From: Motiliproteus sediminis
GTDB lineage: Bacteria > Pseudomonadota > Gammaproteobacteria > Pseudomonadales > Balneatricaceae
DNA: 64,000 nt
Assembly (NCBI RefSeq): GCF_017912535.1
Contig: NZ_JAERQK010000006.1
Coordinates: 1 to 64,000, forward strand
Direction: 5' to 3'
The position numbers and the translations under genes are program-made. Below are positions 8,616-17,446 of the stretch, one piece after another (position 1 is the stretch's first letter; each line of letters opens with the position of its first letter). The notes beneath the pieces are model-generated. The model worked only from the letters and a program-made list of their open reading frames with translations, had not been told where the DNA came from and searched no databases.

Positions 8616-9306
8616 TTGAGTCACCTCGCCATGTGGCTCGCGGTGCCTCTTTGCGCACCCACCACAGCAACCATACGGCCGTCATCAGCGCCAATCCAAA
8701 CCATTGCAGGGCGTAGGCATAATGCTTGGCGGGGGGCATATTGATGGGCTGCCATTCGATCTCCGCGCCGGCCAAATAGGGCTGTTCCACGCGCAACATG
8801 CCCGGATAAAGCGCTACACCAAGACGCGCGGAAAGGTTTCGCCAGTCCGGCTGCTGTATTCGTTGTGGCCATGCAGATGTGCTCTCGACCACCGGCTCAT
8901 CCAAACGGAAGCCGGGCTCTGCAGCGGTCAGCCAGCCACGAAAGGATGCGGTAGTCACGGGCAGCGTCAGCGGGGGTAGCTGGGTGCGATCAACGGGGGC
9001 CGGCACCCAGCCCAAATTCAGCAGCAACTGCAGCGGCTCACCGGCGAGCTGCAGCACCGCCAACACCTCGTACCCAACCCGCCCCTGACGCGTACGGTTA
9101 TCGAGCAAAAAATAGCGCTCAGGCAACAAGCTTCCGGTAAGCTCAACCCGCAACGGCTGAACCGGGCTCTCCACGGGCAACTGGTAGCGCACCTCGGACG
9201 ACTGCAGCGCAGCCAGCAACCTGGCCTTTTCACCACCTCTCATCACTTGCCAGCCACCCAAGGCACTCAGCAGCGGCACCAGCATCACGCCAGCAATCAA
9301 CGCCAC
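8608..9306 (-). CDS. SURF1-family cytochrome oxidase assembly protein
   Basis: SURF1 proteins help insert heme A into subunit I. The usual layout is present: an N-terminal membrane helix ending in GGWQVMRGGEK, a periplasmic domain with YFLLDNRTRQGRVGYEVL and NLGWVPAP, and a C-terminal helix (YALQWFGLALMTAVWLLWW). The frame is open far upstream, but that part is the mirror of the opposite-strand gene at 9367-9570. I place the start at GTG 9306, giving 232 residues, because no ATG fits; its ribosome site is weak, so the start is uncertain. Confidence 0.85.
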   Translation of the reverse strand: MALIAGVMLVPLLSALGGWQVMRGGEKARLLAALQSSEVRYQLPVESPVQPLRVELTGSLLPERYFLLDNRTRQGRVGYEVLAVLQLAGEPLQLLLNLGWVPAPVDRTQLPPLTLPVTTASFRGWLTAAEPGFRLDEPVVESTSAWPQRIQQPDWRNLSARLGVALYPGMLRVEQPYLAGAEIEWQPINMPPAKHYAYALQWFGLALMTAVWLLWWVRKEAPRATWRGDSNG

Positions 9307-9366
9307 CCGCTTGATCCGGCGCGGTGCGCGGTCTTTACTGACGCCATCACTGGAGGAAACACCATC

Positions 9367-9570
9367 ATGGGATTCAAGCTGTTGGTTCTGGTTCTGTTTG
9401 CAGCGGTGGTCATCAGCCTGTTCGCGGCGCTCTACTTTCTGATTACCGACAGTTCCCGACGCCAGCGCACGGTCAACGCGCTGGCACTGCGGGTGCTGTT
9501 CAGCCTGTTGCTGATCGCGACCCTGCTGATCGGGTTCTATACCGGCCACCTGCAGCCCCACGGTTGGTAA
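9367..9570 (+). CDS. Small twin-transmembrane protein (DUF2909 type)
   Basis: This is a 67-residue protein with two hydrophobic helices separated by a short basic polar loop (DSSRRQRTVNA). This matches the twin-TM DUF2909 family commonly found beside coxC and SURF1 in gammaproteobacteria. GGAGG lies 9 bp before the ATG. It is the only rightward gene in the oxidase cluster: it diverges from SURF1 (60 bp between starts) and converges on coxC with 6 bp between stops. Its function is unknown; a link to oxidase assembly is inferred from position only. Confidence 0.8.
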   Translation: MGFKLLVLVLFAAVVISLFAALYFLITDSSRRQRTVNALALRVLFSLLLIATLLIGFYTGHLQPHGW

Positions 9571-9576
9571 CCTCCC

Positions 9577-10455
9577 TCAAAGAATGTAAACAAACAAAAA
9601 CAGCCCGACCCACACCACATCGACGAAGTGCCAGTACCAGCTCACGGCCTCAAAACCAAAGTGCTGTTCGGCATCAAAGTGCCCCTTCAGCACCCGCAGC
9701 AGGATCACAATCAACATCACCGTGCCCAAAGTCACGTGAAGGCCATGAAAACCGGTGAGAATAAAAAAGGTGGCTCCGTAAATTCCGGACTTGAGGGTCA
9801 GGTCAAGTTCGGTGTACGCAACGATGTACTCTTCGGCCTGAAAGCCAAGAAACACGATGCCCAGCAAAATGGTGAGCGCCAGCCAGAGCTTGACCGTCGC
9901 TCGACTGCCGGTTTTCAGGCCTTTGTGGGCGATGGTCAGGGTGACACTGGAGGTCAGGAGCAGCAGCGTATTAATCAAGGGCACACCCCAGGGGCTGATG
10001 ACCGCAGAAGGCCCCGGAAACAGCTCGCTGTCCGGATTCTGCAGCAGTGGCCATTCGGCGGTGAAGCCTTGCCACAACAGGTTGCTGGAGCCTCGGTCGC
10101 CTTCACCCCCCAACCAGGGAACGGCAAATACCCGGATATAAAACAGCGCCCCGAAGAACGCGGCAAAAAACATCACCTCGGAAAAAATAAACCAGCTCAT
10201 CCCCCAGCGAAATGAGCGGTCCATCTGCGCACTGTAGAGGCCAGCGCGACTTTCTCGCACCACATTGCGGAACCAGGCAAACACAATGCAGGCCATCAGC
10301 GCCGCGCCGGTCAGCAGCAGCCACTTGCCGTGATTGCTGCCATCTTGCTGCAGACCGTTGATCAGGGTTCCGGCACCCAGCGCCATCAGAAACAGTCCGA
10401 TCGATGCAAGGATCGGCCAGTAACTGCGCTCCGGCACGTAGTATTGGGTGGTCAT
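9577..10455 (-). CDS. coxC: Cytochrome c oxidase subunit III
   Basis: This 292-residue, seven-helix subunit of the aa3/caa3 heme-copper oxidase has family hallmarks YYVPERSYWP at the N-terminus, RAGLYSAQMDRSFRWGM, LTGFHGLHVTLG and YWHFVDVVWVGLF near the C-terminus. It starts at ATG 10455, overlapping the ctaG stop by 4 bp (ATGA), which implies translational coupling. It is the last structural gene before the strand switch at DUF2909. Confidence 0.96.
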   Translation of the reverse strand: MTTQYYVPERSYWPILASIGLFLMALGAGTLINGLQQDGSNHGKWLLLTGAALMACIVFAWFRNVVRESRAGLYSAQMDRSFRWGMSWFIFSEVMFFAAFFGALFYIRVFAVPWLGGEGDRGSSNLLWQGFTAEWPLLQNPDSELFPGPSAVISPWGVPLINTLLLLTSSVTLTIAHKGLKTGSRATVKLWLALTILLGIVFLGFQAEEYIVAYTELDLTLKSGIYGATFFILTGFHGLHVTLGTVMLIVILLRVLKGHFDAEQHFGFEAVSWYWHFVDVVWVGLFLFVYIL

Positions 10456-11033
10456 AAGCTTACCCTCCGTGCCGACGGTTGCTGTGGCGCCGACTGGTGC
10501 CCGACCTGGTCCGCGGTGATGTCGAACAGGGTGTAGGACAGAGTGATGGTTTCGATATGTGCCGGCAGTTGCGGATCGATCATCAGCACCAGCGGCATCC
10601 GCTGCGATGCCGAGCCGGCCAGCGTCTGGGCCTCAAAGCAGAAACAGTTGACCTTCTGCACATAGCTGGCGGCCTCGGCCGGTGCAACACTGGGCACCGC
10701 TCTGGCCACCATCTCAACCGCCGTCGGGTTATGGGCCACATAGTGAATCAGAGTCTGCTCCCCCGGATGAACCGACAGCTGGTGCTGCTCCGGCCGGAAC
10801 CCCCAGGGCATCCCCTCGTTGTTGACGGCGATCAGTTGCACCCGCACCTGACGGGCAGCGTCTACCTGCACCGCTTCGGTCACGGCTCCGGTACGGGTCA
10901 CCTTGCCGTTGATCCCGGTGACCCGACAAAATACGTCGTACAACGGTGACAACAGAAACCCGAAGCCGAACATCAGCACCGCTGCCAGCGCGAGTCGCAG
11001 CGCCAGGCGCCGGTTGGCAGTCGTCGCTGACAT
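10452..11033 (-). CDS. ctaG: Cytochrome c oxidase assembly protein CtaG (Cox11)
   Basis: Cox11-type proteins deliver copper to the CuB site of subunit I. This 193-residue protein has a single N-terminal membrane helix followed by SPLYDVFCRVTGINGK, the family signature, and the copper-binding CxC in VNCFCFEAQTL. Its ATG overlaps the coxA stop by 1 bp (TGATG). Confidence 0.96.
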   Translation of the reverse strand: MSATTANRRLALRLALAAVLMFGFGFLLSPLYDVFCRVTGINGKVTRTGAVTEAVQVDAARQVRVQLIAVNNEGMPWGFRPEQHQLSVHPGEQTLIHYVAHNPTAVEMVARAVPSVAPAEAASYVQKVNCFCFEAQTLAGSASQRMPLVLMIDPQLPAHIETITLSYTLFDITADQVGHQSAPQQPSARRVSL

Positions 11034-12628
11034 CAGTGCTCCCCTCCCTGTTCTCTAAGATCGGGCGGGGTGGTGAAGCTGTGATAGGGCGCGGGCGATG
11101 GCAGGGTCCACTCCAGCCCCTCGGCGCCTTCCCAGACGCGGCTGTCAGCACCGTAACCACCGCGCACGCACTGAATGATGTTGTAGACGAACAGCAACTG
11201 CGACAGGCCGAACAGGAACGCGCCGATCGAGGCGACCATGTTGAAGTCGGCAAACTGCAGGGCGTAGTCGGGGATCCGCCGCGGCATTCCGGCAAGACCA
11301 ATAAAGTGCATGGGGAAGAAGGTGATGTTGACGCCGACAAAGGACAGCCAGAAGTGCCATTTGCCGAGGTACTCATTGTAGTAGTTACCGGTCCATTTCG
11401 GCAGCCAGTAGTAGGTTGCCGCCATGATCGAAAAGATCGCTCCCGGCACCAGCACGTAATGAAAGTGCGCCACCACAAAATAGGTGTCGTGATACTGGAA
11501 ATCCACCGGCGCTATTGCCAGCATCAACCCGGAAAAACCGCCGATGGTAAACAGCACCACGAACGCCAGTGCAAACAGCATCGGGGTTTCGAAGGTCATC
11601 GAGCCGCGATACATGGTCGCCACCCAGTTAAACACTTTCACCCCGGTAGGCACCGCGATCAGCATGGTGCTGAACATGAAAAACAGCTCGCCAGCCAGCG
11701 GCATCCCCACGGTGAACATGTGGTGAGCCCAGACAATAAACGACAGAAAGGCGATTGACGCGGTGGCGTAAACCATCGAGGGATACCCAAACAGGCGCTT
11801 ACGGGCGAAGGTGGGAATAATGTGTGAGATGATCCCGAACGCCGGCAGGATCATGATGTATACCTCCGGATGACCAAAGAACCAGAAAATATGCTGGAAC
11901 AGCACCGGATCGCCGCCTCCGGCCGCGTTAAAAAAGCTGGTGCCGAAGTGGATGTCCATCAGCATCATGGTCACCACCCCCGCCAGCACCGGCATCACCG
12001 CGATCAGCAAGAAGGCGGTGATCAGCCAGGTCCAGGCAAACAGCGGCAGCTTCATCATGGTCATGCCCGGAGCGCGCAAATTGAGAATGGTGGCAATGAT
12101 ATTGATCGCGCCCATGATCGAACTGATGCCCATCATGTGCACCGCGAAGATAAAAAAGGTGACACTAGGCGGCGCGTAGGTGGTCGATAGCGGCGCATAG
12201 AAGGTCCAGCCGAAGTTGGGCGCCCCACCCTCCATAAACAGGGTCGCAAGCATCATCGCGAAGGCGAACGGCAGAATCCAGAAACTCCAGTTGTTCATCC
12301 GTGGCAGCGCCATGTCCGGTGCGCCGACCATCATCGGAATCATCCAGTTGGCCAGCCCAACAAAGGCCGGCATCACCGCACCAAACACCATGATCAGACC
12401 GTGCATGGTGGTCATCTGGTTAAAGAACTCCGGTTGCACCAACTGCAACCCCGGCTGGAACAGCTCGGCCCGGATCACCAGCGCCATGCAGCCACCGGTG
12501 AGGAACATCACCAAGCTGAAGACCAGGTAGAGGGTACCGATATCCTTATGGTTGGTAGTCAGCACCCAGCGCATCAACCCCGGAGGGGGGCCATGATGGT
12601 GTTCGTGCGCTACAGCTTGTGTCAGCAT
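11033..12628 (-). CDS. coxA: Cytochrome c oxidase subunit I
   Basis: This 531-residue catalytic subunit spans the membrane twelve times and carries heme a, heme a3 and CuB. Conserved pieces are [16 protein letters not shown]-type opening (here [11 protein letters not shown]), the low-spin heme His in [10 protein letters not shown], the CuB/Tyr cross-link region [11 protein letters not shown], the His pair in [10 protein letters not shown] and the heme His pair in [18 protein letters not shown] precedes the ATG. The gene lies 10 bp after coxB in one operon. Confidence 0.98.
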   Translation of the reverse strand: MLTQAVAHEHHHGPPPGLMRWVLTTNHKDIGTLYLVFSLVMFLTGGCMALVIRAELFQPGLQLVQPEFFNQMTTMHGLIMVFGAVMPAFVGLANWMIPMMVGAPDMALPRMNNWSFWILPFAFAMMLATLFMEGGAPNFGWTFYAPLSTTYAPPSVTFFIFAVHMMGISSIMGAINIIATILNLRAPGMTMMKLPLFAWTWLITAFLLIAVMPVLAGVVTMMLMDIHFGTSFFNAAGGGDPVLFQHIFWFFGHPEVYIMILPAFGIISHIIPTFARKRLFGYPSMVYATASIAFLSFIVWAHHMFTVGMPLAGELFFMFSTMLIAVPTGVKVFNWVATMYRGSMTFETPMLFALAFVVLFTIGGFSGLMLAIAPVDFQYHDTYFVVAHFHYVLVPGAIFSIMAATYYWLPKWTGNYYNEYLGKWHFWLSFVGVNITFFPMHFIGLAGMPRRIPDYALQFADFNMVASIGAFLFGLSQLLFVYNIIQCVRGGYGADSRVWEGAEGLEWTLPSPAPYHSFTTPPDLREQGGEH

Positions 12629-12638
12629 CGTCGCCCTC

Positions 12639-13751
12639 CTAGGGTTGGAGCGCCTTTATTTCTCGGGGCTGCACGCTATCGCCGAGGTCATTGCCCCAGG
12701 CGTTGCGTTCATAGGTGATTACCGCCGCCAGATCGACAGCATTCAGTTGTTTTCCGAACGCCTGCATGGCGGTACCAGGCTTACCGTTAATAACAATGTC
12801 CAGATGCGCTGCTCGGTTATCCACGATCAACGGGCTACCGGCCAGCGCAGGGAACGCGCCCGGGATACCGCTACCGTTAGCCTGATGACAGGCTGCGCAC
12901 TGGCTGTTATAGACCGCCTCACCCCGGCTCATCAGCTGCTCCAGACTCAGCTCCTGATCAGCCGCGGCGGCATCTGCAGCCTTCGCTGCTTTGGCATCCG
13001 CCAGCCACTGCTGGTACTGATCCGCGGGCAGCGCCTCGACCACGATCGGCATAAAGCCGTGGTCCTTGCCGCAGAGTTCGGCGCACTGGCCGCGGTAGGT
13101 GCCGGGGTCACTGACCTCAGCCCAGGCCTCATTGATAAATCCAGGGATGGCGTCTTTTTTCACCGCCAGCGCGGGCACCCACCAAGAATGGATCACGTCG
13201 TTAGCGGTCAGCAGAAACCGCACTTTGGTGCCTGTGGGGATGACTAACGGATTGTCGACTTCCAGCAGGTAATGCTCGCCCTTGTCCTCCTCGTTGTTAA
13301 TCTGGGCTCTCGGCGTCGACAGTGAGCTGAAGAAATCGATATCCTCGTTGAGGTACTGATAACGCCATTTCCACTGGTAACCGGTAATCTGAATCGTGAC
13401 TTCGCCATCGCGCTTGTCATACATCTCGATCAGGGTTTTGCTGGCAGGCAGGGCCATGGCGATCAAAATGGCGAAAGGGATCAGCGTCCAGATGATCTCG
13501 ACCAGGGTGTTCTCGTGAAAATGAGCGGCTTGGGCGCCTTTGGATTTGCGGTGATGCACGATCGACCACAGCATAATCCCGAACACCACCACGCCGATGG
13601 CCACACAGATGTAAAAGATCAGCATGTGCAGGTCGTAAATCGACCGGCTGATCTCGGTTGCGCCTGGCGCTAGATTGAGCTGCCATTCGGCGGCGGCCCC
13701 CTGACTGATACAAACCCCGGCAACGAGGAATGCAGCGGTGCTCAGTCTCAT
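12639..13751 (-). CDS. coxB: Cytochrome c oxidase subunit II with fused cytochrome c domain (caa3 type)
   Basis: This 370-residue protein has a cleavable signal (to about residue 20, GAAAEW), two membrane helices, a CuA domain and a C-terminal cytochrome c. CuA ligands are in [16 protein letters not shown], and the aromatic electron-entry segment is around SWWVPA. The fused domain has the heme-binding CAACH and a distal Met in PGTAMQAFG, so the oxidase is caa3. It is first in the operon; GGAG stands 9 bp before the ATG, and a TATACT -10-like box lies about 80 bp upstream. Confidence 0.97.
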   Translation of the reverse strand: MRLSTAAFLVAGVCISQGAAAEWQLNLAPGATEISRSIYDLHMLIFYICVAIGVVVFGIMLWSIVHHRKSKGAQAAHFHENTLVEIIWTLIPFAILIAMALPASKTLIEMYDKRDGEVTIQITGYQWKWRYQYLNEDIDFFSSLSTPRAQINNEEDKGEHYLLEVDNPLVIPTGTKVRFLLTANDVIHSWWVPALAVKKDAIPGFINEAWAEVSDPGTYRGQCAELCGKDHGFMPIVVEALPADQYQQWLADAKAAKAADAAAADQELSLEQLMSRGEAVYNSQCAACHQANGSGIPGAFPALAGSPLIVDNRAAHLDIVINGKPGTAMQAFGKQLNAVDLAAVITYERNAWGNDLGDSVQPREIKALQP

Positions 13752-13861
13752 GGATCAATCTCCTGCATCCAATGAGTTCGCAGTACTGCTTGTTATTATC
13801 CGACCAGAGAAGTCGGTTACATGGAGTATAGACAGTTGCAGGAAAAGTCCAGCGCAGTTGG

Positions 13862-14104
13862 TCAGCTGTACCGGTCCAGCACTTGCTGAACCAGCCACCA
13901 CACGCCGAGCACAAACAACGCGGTGCCGATCAGTCCCCCGATGACAAAGGGCCAGGGGCTGCGCTGGTTGAAATCCTGTCGTAGCCTTTCACTCGACTGG
14001 ACACCAAAAGCGGCTCCCAGCAGACTGACCAGCAGCGCCCACTTCGAGCGTGTAGCGCCAGGTTGAGTGCCAGATTTGTCGGGTGAAGAGCGGTTGGGGG
14101 GCAC
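13862..14104 (-). CDS. DUF2970 family small membrane protein
   Basis: This 80-residue protein has a basic N-terminus, a first hydrophobic segment ending in GAAFGVQSSERLRQDF (the family hallmark) and a second helix (FVIGGLIGTALFVLGVWWLV). Its function is unknown. DUF2970 genes are often found just upstream of cox genes in gammaproteobacteria, as here: coxB starts 110 bp further on the same strand. GTG 14104 with GGAG 9 bp upstream is the best start. Confidence 0.8.
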   Translation of the reverse strand: MPPNRSSPDKSGTQPGATRSKWALLVSLLGAAFGVQSSERLRQDFNQRSPWPFVIGGLIGTALFVLGVWWLVQQVLDRYS

Positions 14105-14192
14105 AATTCAGCTCCGGAAACGCCTCCGCAGCAGCCATCTGCTGCAGAAGGTAGAACTGAAGCATAGCAGGCGGGTGGGCAAAGCCCGCAGA

Positions 14193-14972
14193 TCAGTGCT
14201 TGCGCTTGTTACGGCGAAGTAGCGCCTGAACAGGGCCTGAGGCCGCGTAAACCAGAAACGTCAGCCAGAGTAGCGTCGCCGGGTCGATAGAGACAACGGC
14301 AAACACCATCACTACCGCCAGCAACGAGACGAAAGGCACCTTCCCTTTCAGGTCTATCTCTTTGAAACTGTGGTAATAGACGTTGCTGACCATCAACAGG
14401 CCACTGCCGGCAACCAACACCGCCGCCAGAATGGCGTAATTGTGGGTCACCACTTCCATTTCGGTGCCAACCCACACCATCCCCGCCAGCGTTGCGGCCG
14501 CCGCAGGACTAGGCAAACCCACAAAGAAGCGCTTGTCGACGCTGCCGATCTGGGTATTAAACCGGGCGAGCCGCAAGGCGGCGCCGGCAACGTAAATAAA
14601 CGCGGCGACCCAGCCCACTTTGCCCAGCGTTCCCAGCGCCCAGGAGAAGGTCACCAACGCCGGCGCCACGCCGAAGGAAACCATATCGGCCAAGCTGTCG
14701 TACTGGGCGCCGAATTCGCTCTGGGTATTGGTCATCCGGGCCACACGGCCATCGAGACCATCCAGCACCATGGACACAAAGATCGCCACCGCCGCCTTCT
14801 CAAAGCTGCCGTTCATCGCTGCGATGATGGCATAGAACCCGGAAAACAGCGCGGCGGTGGTAAACAGATTGGGCAGCAGGTAGATGCCCCGGCTACGGCG
14901 AGGCTTATCGGCCTGAGACTGAGGATGTTCCTCGGTTGGCTGCGTATCGTCGTGGGGTTGCTTATCCACCAT
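14193..14972 (-). CDS. pssA: CDP-diacylglycerol--serine O-phosphatidyltransferase
   Basis: This enzyme makes phosphatidylserine, the precursor of phosphatidylethanolamine, from CDP-diacylglycerol and serine. The CDP-alcohol phosphatidyltransferase motif is seen as DGLDGRVAR followed by GAQYDSLAD. The length is 259 residues with several membrane helices after a polar, charged N-terminal tail, as in the Bacillus-type membrane enzyme also found in Pseudomonas. No clear ribosome site precedes the ATG. The CDP-diacylglycerol supplier cdsA is also in this window. Confidence 0.93.
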   Translation of the reverse strand: MVDKQPHDDTQPTEEHPQSQADKPRRSRGIYLLPNLFTTAALFSGFYAIIAAMNGSFEKAAVAIFVSMVLDGLDGRVARMTNTQSEFGAQYDSLADMVSFGVAPALVTFSWALGTLGKVGWVAAFIYVAGAALRLARFNTQIGSVDKRFFVGLPSPAAAATLAGMVWVGTEMEVVTHNYAILAAVLVAGSGLLMVSNVYYHSFKEIDLKGKVPFVSLLAVVMVFAVVSIDPATLLWLTFLVYAASGPVQALLRRNKRKH

Positions 14973-15044
14973 AGGTCACAGAGTTCCTGCCAGAAAAAGT
15001 GCGGCTATGATAGAACGATTGCCGGGGTAGCGCCAATGGCCGGA

Positions 15045-15392
15045 TCAGGAACGGCTTTCGAGCATCACCTGACGCGACATTCGCTGTGCAGCATTCACTC
15101 CTTCGGTCAGGTTGTCGCACTGCATGCCGCCGAGGGCAGCGGCATAGATACGCTGGCGCATTGCCGGGTCAACATTGCGGCTGACGTCGTCAAAAATACT
15201 CAGAAACATATAGATAGGCTGCTGACGCAGGGATTCTCGGCTGGGCACCGACTCACAGCGCGAGCTGAGTTCCCCGTGAATGTCATCAAGCACCTGCTGA
15301 CACTGAGGGCAAACGGGTTGCGGGTCAGCGTGTACTGCAGAAGTACACGCCAAGAAAAAAAATGCCACAAAAGCGGGAAGCGTCGATTTCAT
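15045..15392 (-). CDS. Hypothetical small secreted protein
   Basis: This 115-residue protein begins with a clear signal peptide (MKSTLPAFVAFFFLACTSAVHA) and a probable cut after HA. The mature part has CPQC near the start, two further cysteines and a helical, charged remainder. I do not recognise the family. It lies between recA and pssA on the same strand, where recX might be expected, but it is not RecX. Confidence 0.6.
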   Translation of the reverse strand: MKSTLPAFVAFFFLACTSAVHADPQPVCPQCQQVLDDIHGELSSRCESVPSRESLRQQPIYMFLSIFDDVSRNVDPAMRQRIYAAALGGMQCDNLTEGVNAAQRMSRQVMLESRS

Positions 15393-15635
15393 AGTGCCTG
15401 CCGTCAGATCCTTGATGGAATAACACCCCCGAACCTTACCGCAATCCCCCTTCAGATCAAAAGGGCAAGTCGCCGTTTTAATGACCTACGCCAAATCAAC
15501 GTGCTTCCTGGGGATGTTTGCGGCTCCAACAGGCCGGAAAGGGCAGCTGGCGGAGCAACCAACCTCAAGCGCGTCGATACCCATACCCTGTGACGCCTTT
15601 GAGCAGACGCCAGCGTTACACCAGCCCAAAGCCAC

Positions 15636-15664
15636 AAAAAAGGCGACCCGAAGGTCGCCCTTTT
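15636..15664 (-). terminator. Rho-independent terminator downstream of recA
   Basis: The sequence AAAAAAGGCGACC-CGAA-GGTCGCCCTTTT forms an 8-bp GC-rich stem with a tetraloop. Read leftwards it ends in a run of six T, 15 bp past the recA stop. The spacer to its left (15393-15635) shows no gene or clear signal. Confidence 0.85.
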
Positions 15665-15678
15665 GAACGAAGTTCGAA

Positions 15679-16713
15679 TCAGAATTCCAGCTCGCTAGCG
15701 GGAACCGCCTCTGCCTTAGGCTTAACCACGGTTAGCAGCTGCTCGCGGATCTGCGCTTCAATCTCTTGCGCCATCTCCGGATTCTCTTCCAGGAACTGAG
15801 CCGCGTTGGCCTTACCTTGACCAATCTTGTTGCCCTGGTAGGCATACCAGGCACCGGACTTATCGACGATGCCCTGCTTCACTCCAAGGTCGATCACTTC
15901 ACCCATGTGGTAAATACCTTTACCGTACATGATCTGGAACTCAGCCTGTCTGAACGGCGGCGACACCTTGTTTTTTACCACCTTCACCCGGGTCTCGTTA
16001 CCGACCACTTCGTCACCTTGCTTCACTGCACCGGTACGACGAATATCCAAACGTACCGAGGCATAGAACTTCAGCGCATTACCACCGGTGGTGGTTTCTG
16101 GCGAGCCAAACATTACTCCGATCTTCATCCGGATCTGGTTAATAAAGATCACCAAACAATTGGCGTTCTTAACGTTACCGGTGATTTTACGCAGCGCCTG
16201 TGACATCAGACGCGCCTGCAACCCCACGTGGGAATCGCCCATCTCACCTTCGATCTCCGCCCGCGGGGTCAACGCCGCAACCGAGTCAACCACCAGCACA
16301 TCCACTGCGTTAGAGCGCACCAGCATGTCGGTGATCTCCAGCGCCTGTTCGCCGGTATCCGGTTGCGAAACCAGCATATCGTCGATGTTGACCCCGAGTT
16401 TTTCGGCATAGATGGGATCGAGTGCGTGCTCAGCATCGACGAAAGCGCAGGTTTTACCCAAGCGTTGTGCTTCGGCGATCACCTGCAGGGTCAGAGTGGT
16501 TTTACCGGATGATTCCGGCCCGTAAATCTCAACAATCCGACCGAATGGCAAACCGCCGATACCGAGGGCGATATCCAGCCCCAACGAGCCGGTAGAAACA
16601 GAAGGGATCGCTTCGCGCGGTTGGTCACCCATCCGCATCACCGCACCCTTGCCAAACTGACGCTCAATCTGACTCAAGGCCGCCGAAAGCGCCTTCTTCT
16701 TGTTATCATCCAT
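15679..16713 (-). CDS. recA: Recombinase RecA
   Basis: RecA forms filaments on single-stranded DNA, catalyses strand exchange and triggers LexA self-cleavage. The protein is 344 residues, usual for the family. The Walker A motif GPESSGKTT is near residues 66-74, and the Walker B region [10 protein letters not shown] is near 140. The acidic C-terminal tail ends in SELEF. A LexA box lies 44-63 bp upstream of the ATG, so the gene is under SOS control. recX is not adjacent. Confidence 0.98.
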   Translation of the reverse strand: MDDNKKKALSAALSQIERQFGKGAVMRMGDQPREAIPSVSTGSLGLDIALGIGGLPFGRIVEIYGPESSGKTTLTLQVIAEAQRLGKTCAFVDAEHALDPIYAEKLGVNIDDMLVSQPDTGEQALEITDMLVRSNAVDVLVVDSVAALTPRAEIEGEMGDSHVGLQARLMSQALRKITGNVKNANCLVIFINQIRMKIGVMFGSPETTTGGNALKFYASVRLDIRRTGAVKQGDEVVGNETRVKVVKNKVSPPFRQAEFQIMYGKGIYHMGEVIDLGVKQGIVDKSGAWYAYQGNKIGQGKANAAQFLEENPEMAQEIEAQIREQLLTVVKPKAEAVPASELEF

Positions 16714-16756
16714 TACCCTTGCCCTCGATGCTTAGTTCTGACTCGTACAGGAAAAC

Positions 16757-16776
16757 AACTGTATATATGTTCAGTA
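16757..16776 (-). promoter_or_regulatory. LexA (SOS) box upstream of recA
   Basis: TACTGAACATATATACAGTT, read towards recA, fits the gammaproteobacterial LexA site: CTG, ten A/T-rich bases, CAG, with flanking TA and TT. It is the only such site I found in the recA-pncC spacer. Confidence 0.92.
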
Positions 16777-16817
16777 TTATTTCACAGAATTTCTGAGATG
16801 CAAGCCGCTGGCCGCAG

Positions 16818-17318
16818 TTATTTTTCAGCCAGCCCCAACAGCGCACTAACTGCTTGAATAACCGCCTGTTGCCTTATCTGCTGACGATCACCCTGAAACT
16901 GGAAACAGCTCGAATGGGGGCGATGATCCCGCTCGCCCCAGCTCAGCCATACCGTTCCCACCGGCTTTTCAGGGGTGCCGCCCCCCGGCCCGGCAACACC
17001 GCTAACGGCGACACCGAACGCGGCGCCGCTGACCCTGAGCGCACCGTGCAGCATCGCCTCAACGCAAGCCTGGCTGACCGCACCGTGTTGCTCAAAAATA
17101 GCCTCCTCCACGCCCAGCAAAGCATGTTTGGCCGCGTTCGAATAGGTCACAAAACCGTATTCGAACCAGACAGAACTGCCCGAGCGTTCGGTCAAAGCAC
17201 TAGCGATGGCACCACCGGTGCAGGACTCCGCGGTAGTCACCTGGACGCCCCGACGCTCAAGTTGCTCAGCCAGTTGAGCCACCAGCGAGGTGACAGTTGC
17301 GGTCGGCGAAATAGGCAC
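16818..17318 (-). CDS. pncC: Nicotinamide-nucleotide amidase (CinA C-terminal domain family)
   Basis: The enzyme converts NMN to nicotinate mononucleotide in the pyridine-nucleotide cycle. The 166-residue protein is the stand-alone CinA C-terminal domain, with [17 protein letters not shown] and [17 protein letters not shown]. The start is GTG 17318 behind AAGGAG. It sits between recA and a divergent mutS, the usual place in Pseudomonas-like genomes. Confidence 0.93.
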   Translation of the reverse strand: MPISPTATVTSLVAQLAEQLERRGVQVTTAESCTGGAIASALTERSGSSVWFEYGFVTYSNAAKHALLGVEEAIFEQHGAVSQACVEAMLHGALRVSGAAFGVAVSGVAGPGGGTPEKPVGTVWLSWGERDHRPHSSCFQFQGDRQQIRQQAVIQAVSALLGLAEK

Positions 17319-17446
17319 GAAATACTCCTTCCAAATTGCGCTTATCCTATCGTGTCAGTCGGGATCACTCCAGCATCCGACCATTTCGTCTGCGGGTAGA
17401 TTTTCCAGTACAATTGCCGACTCATTTTTGGCAAGGCGTAGGATCG

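Noticed and set aside
16741-16753. Second possible LexA site near recA (CTG...CAG)
   Set aside because: Spacing between CTG and CAG is only 7 bp instead of 10.
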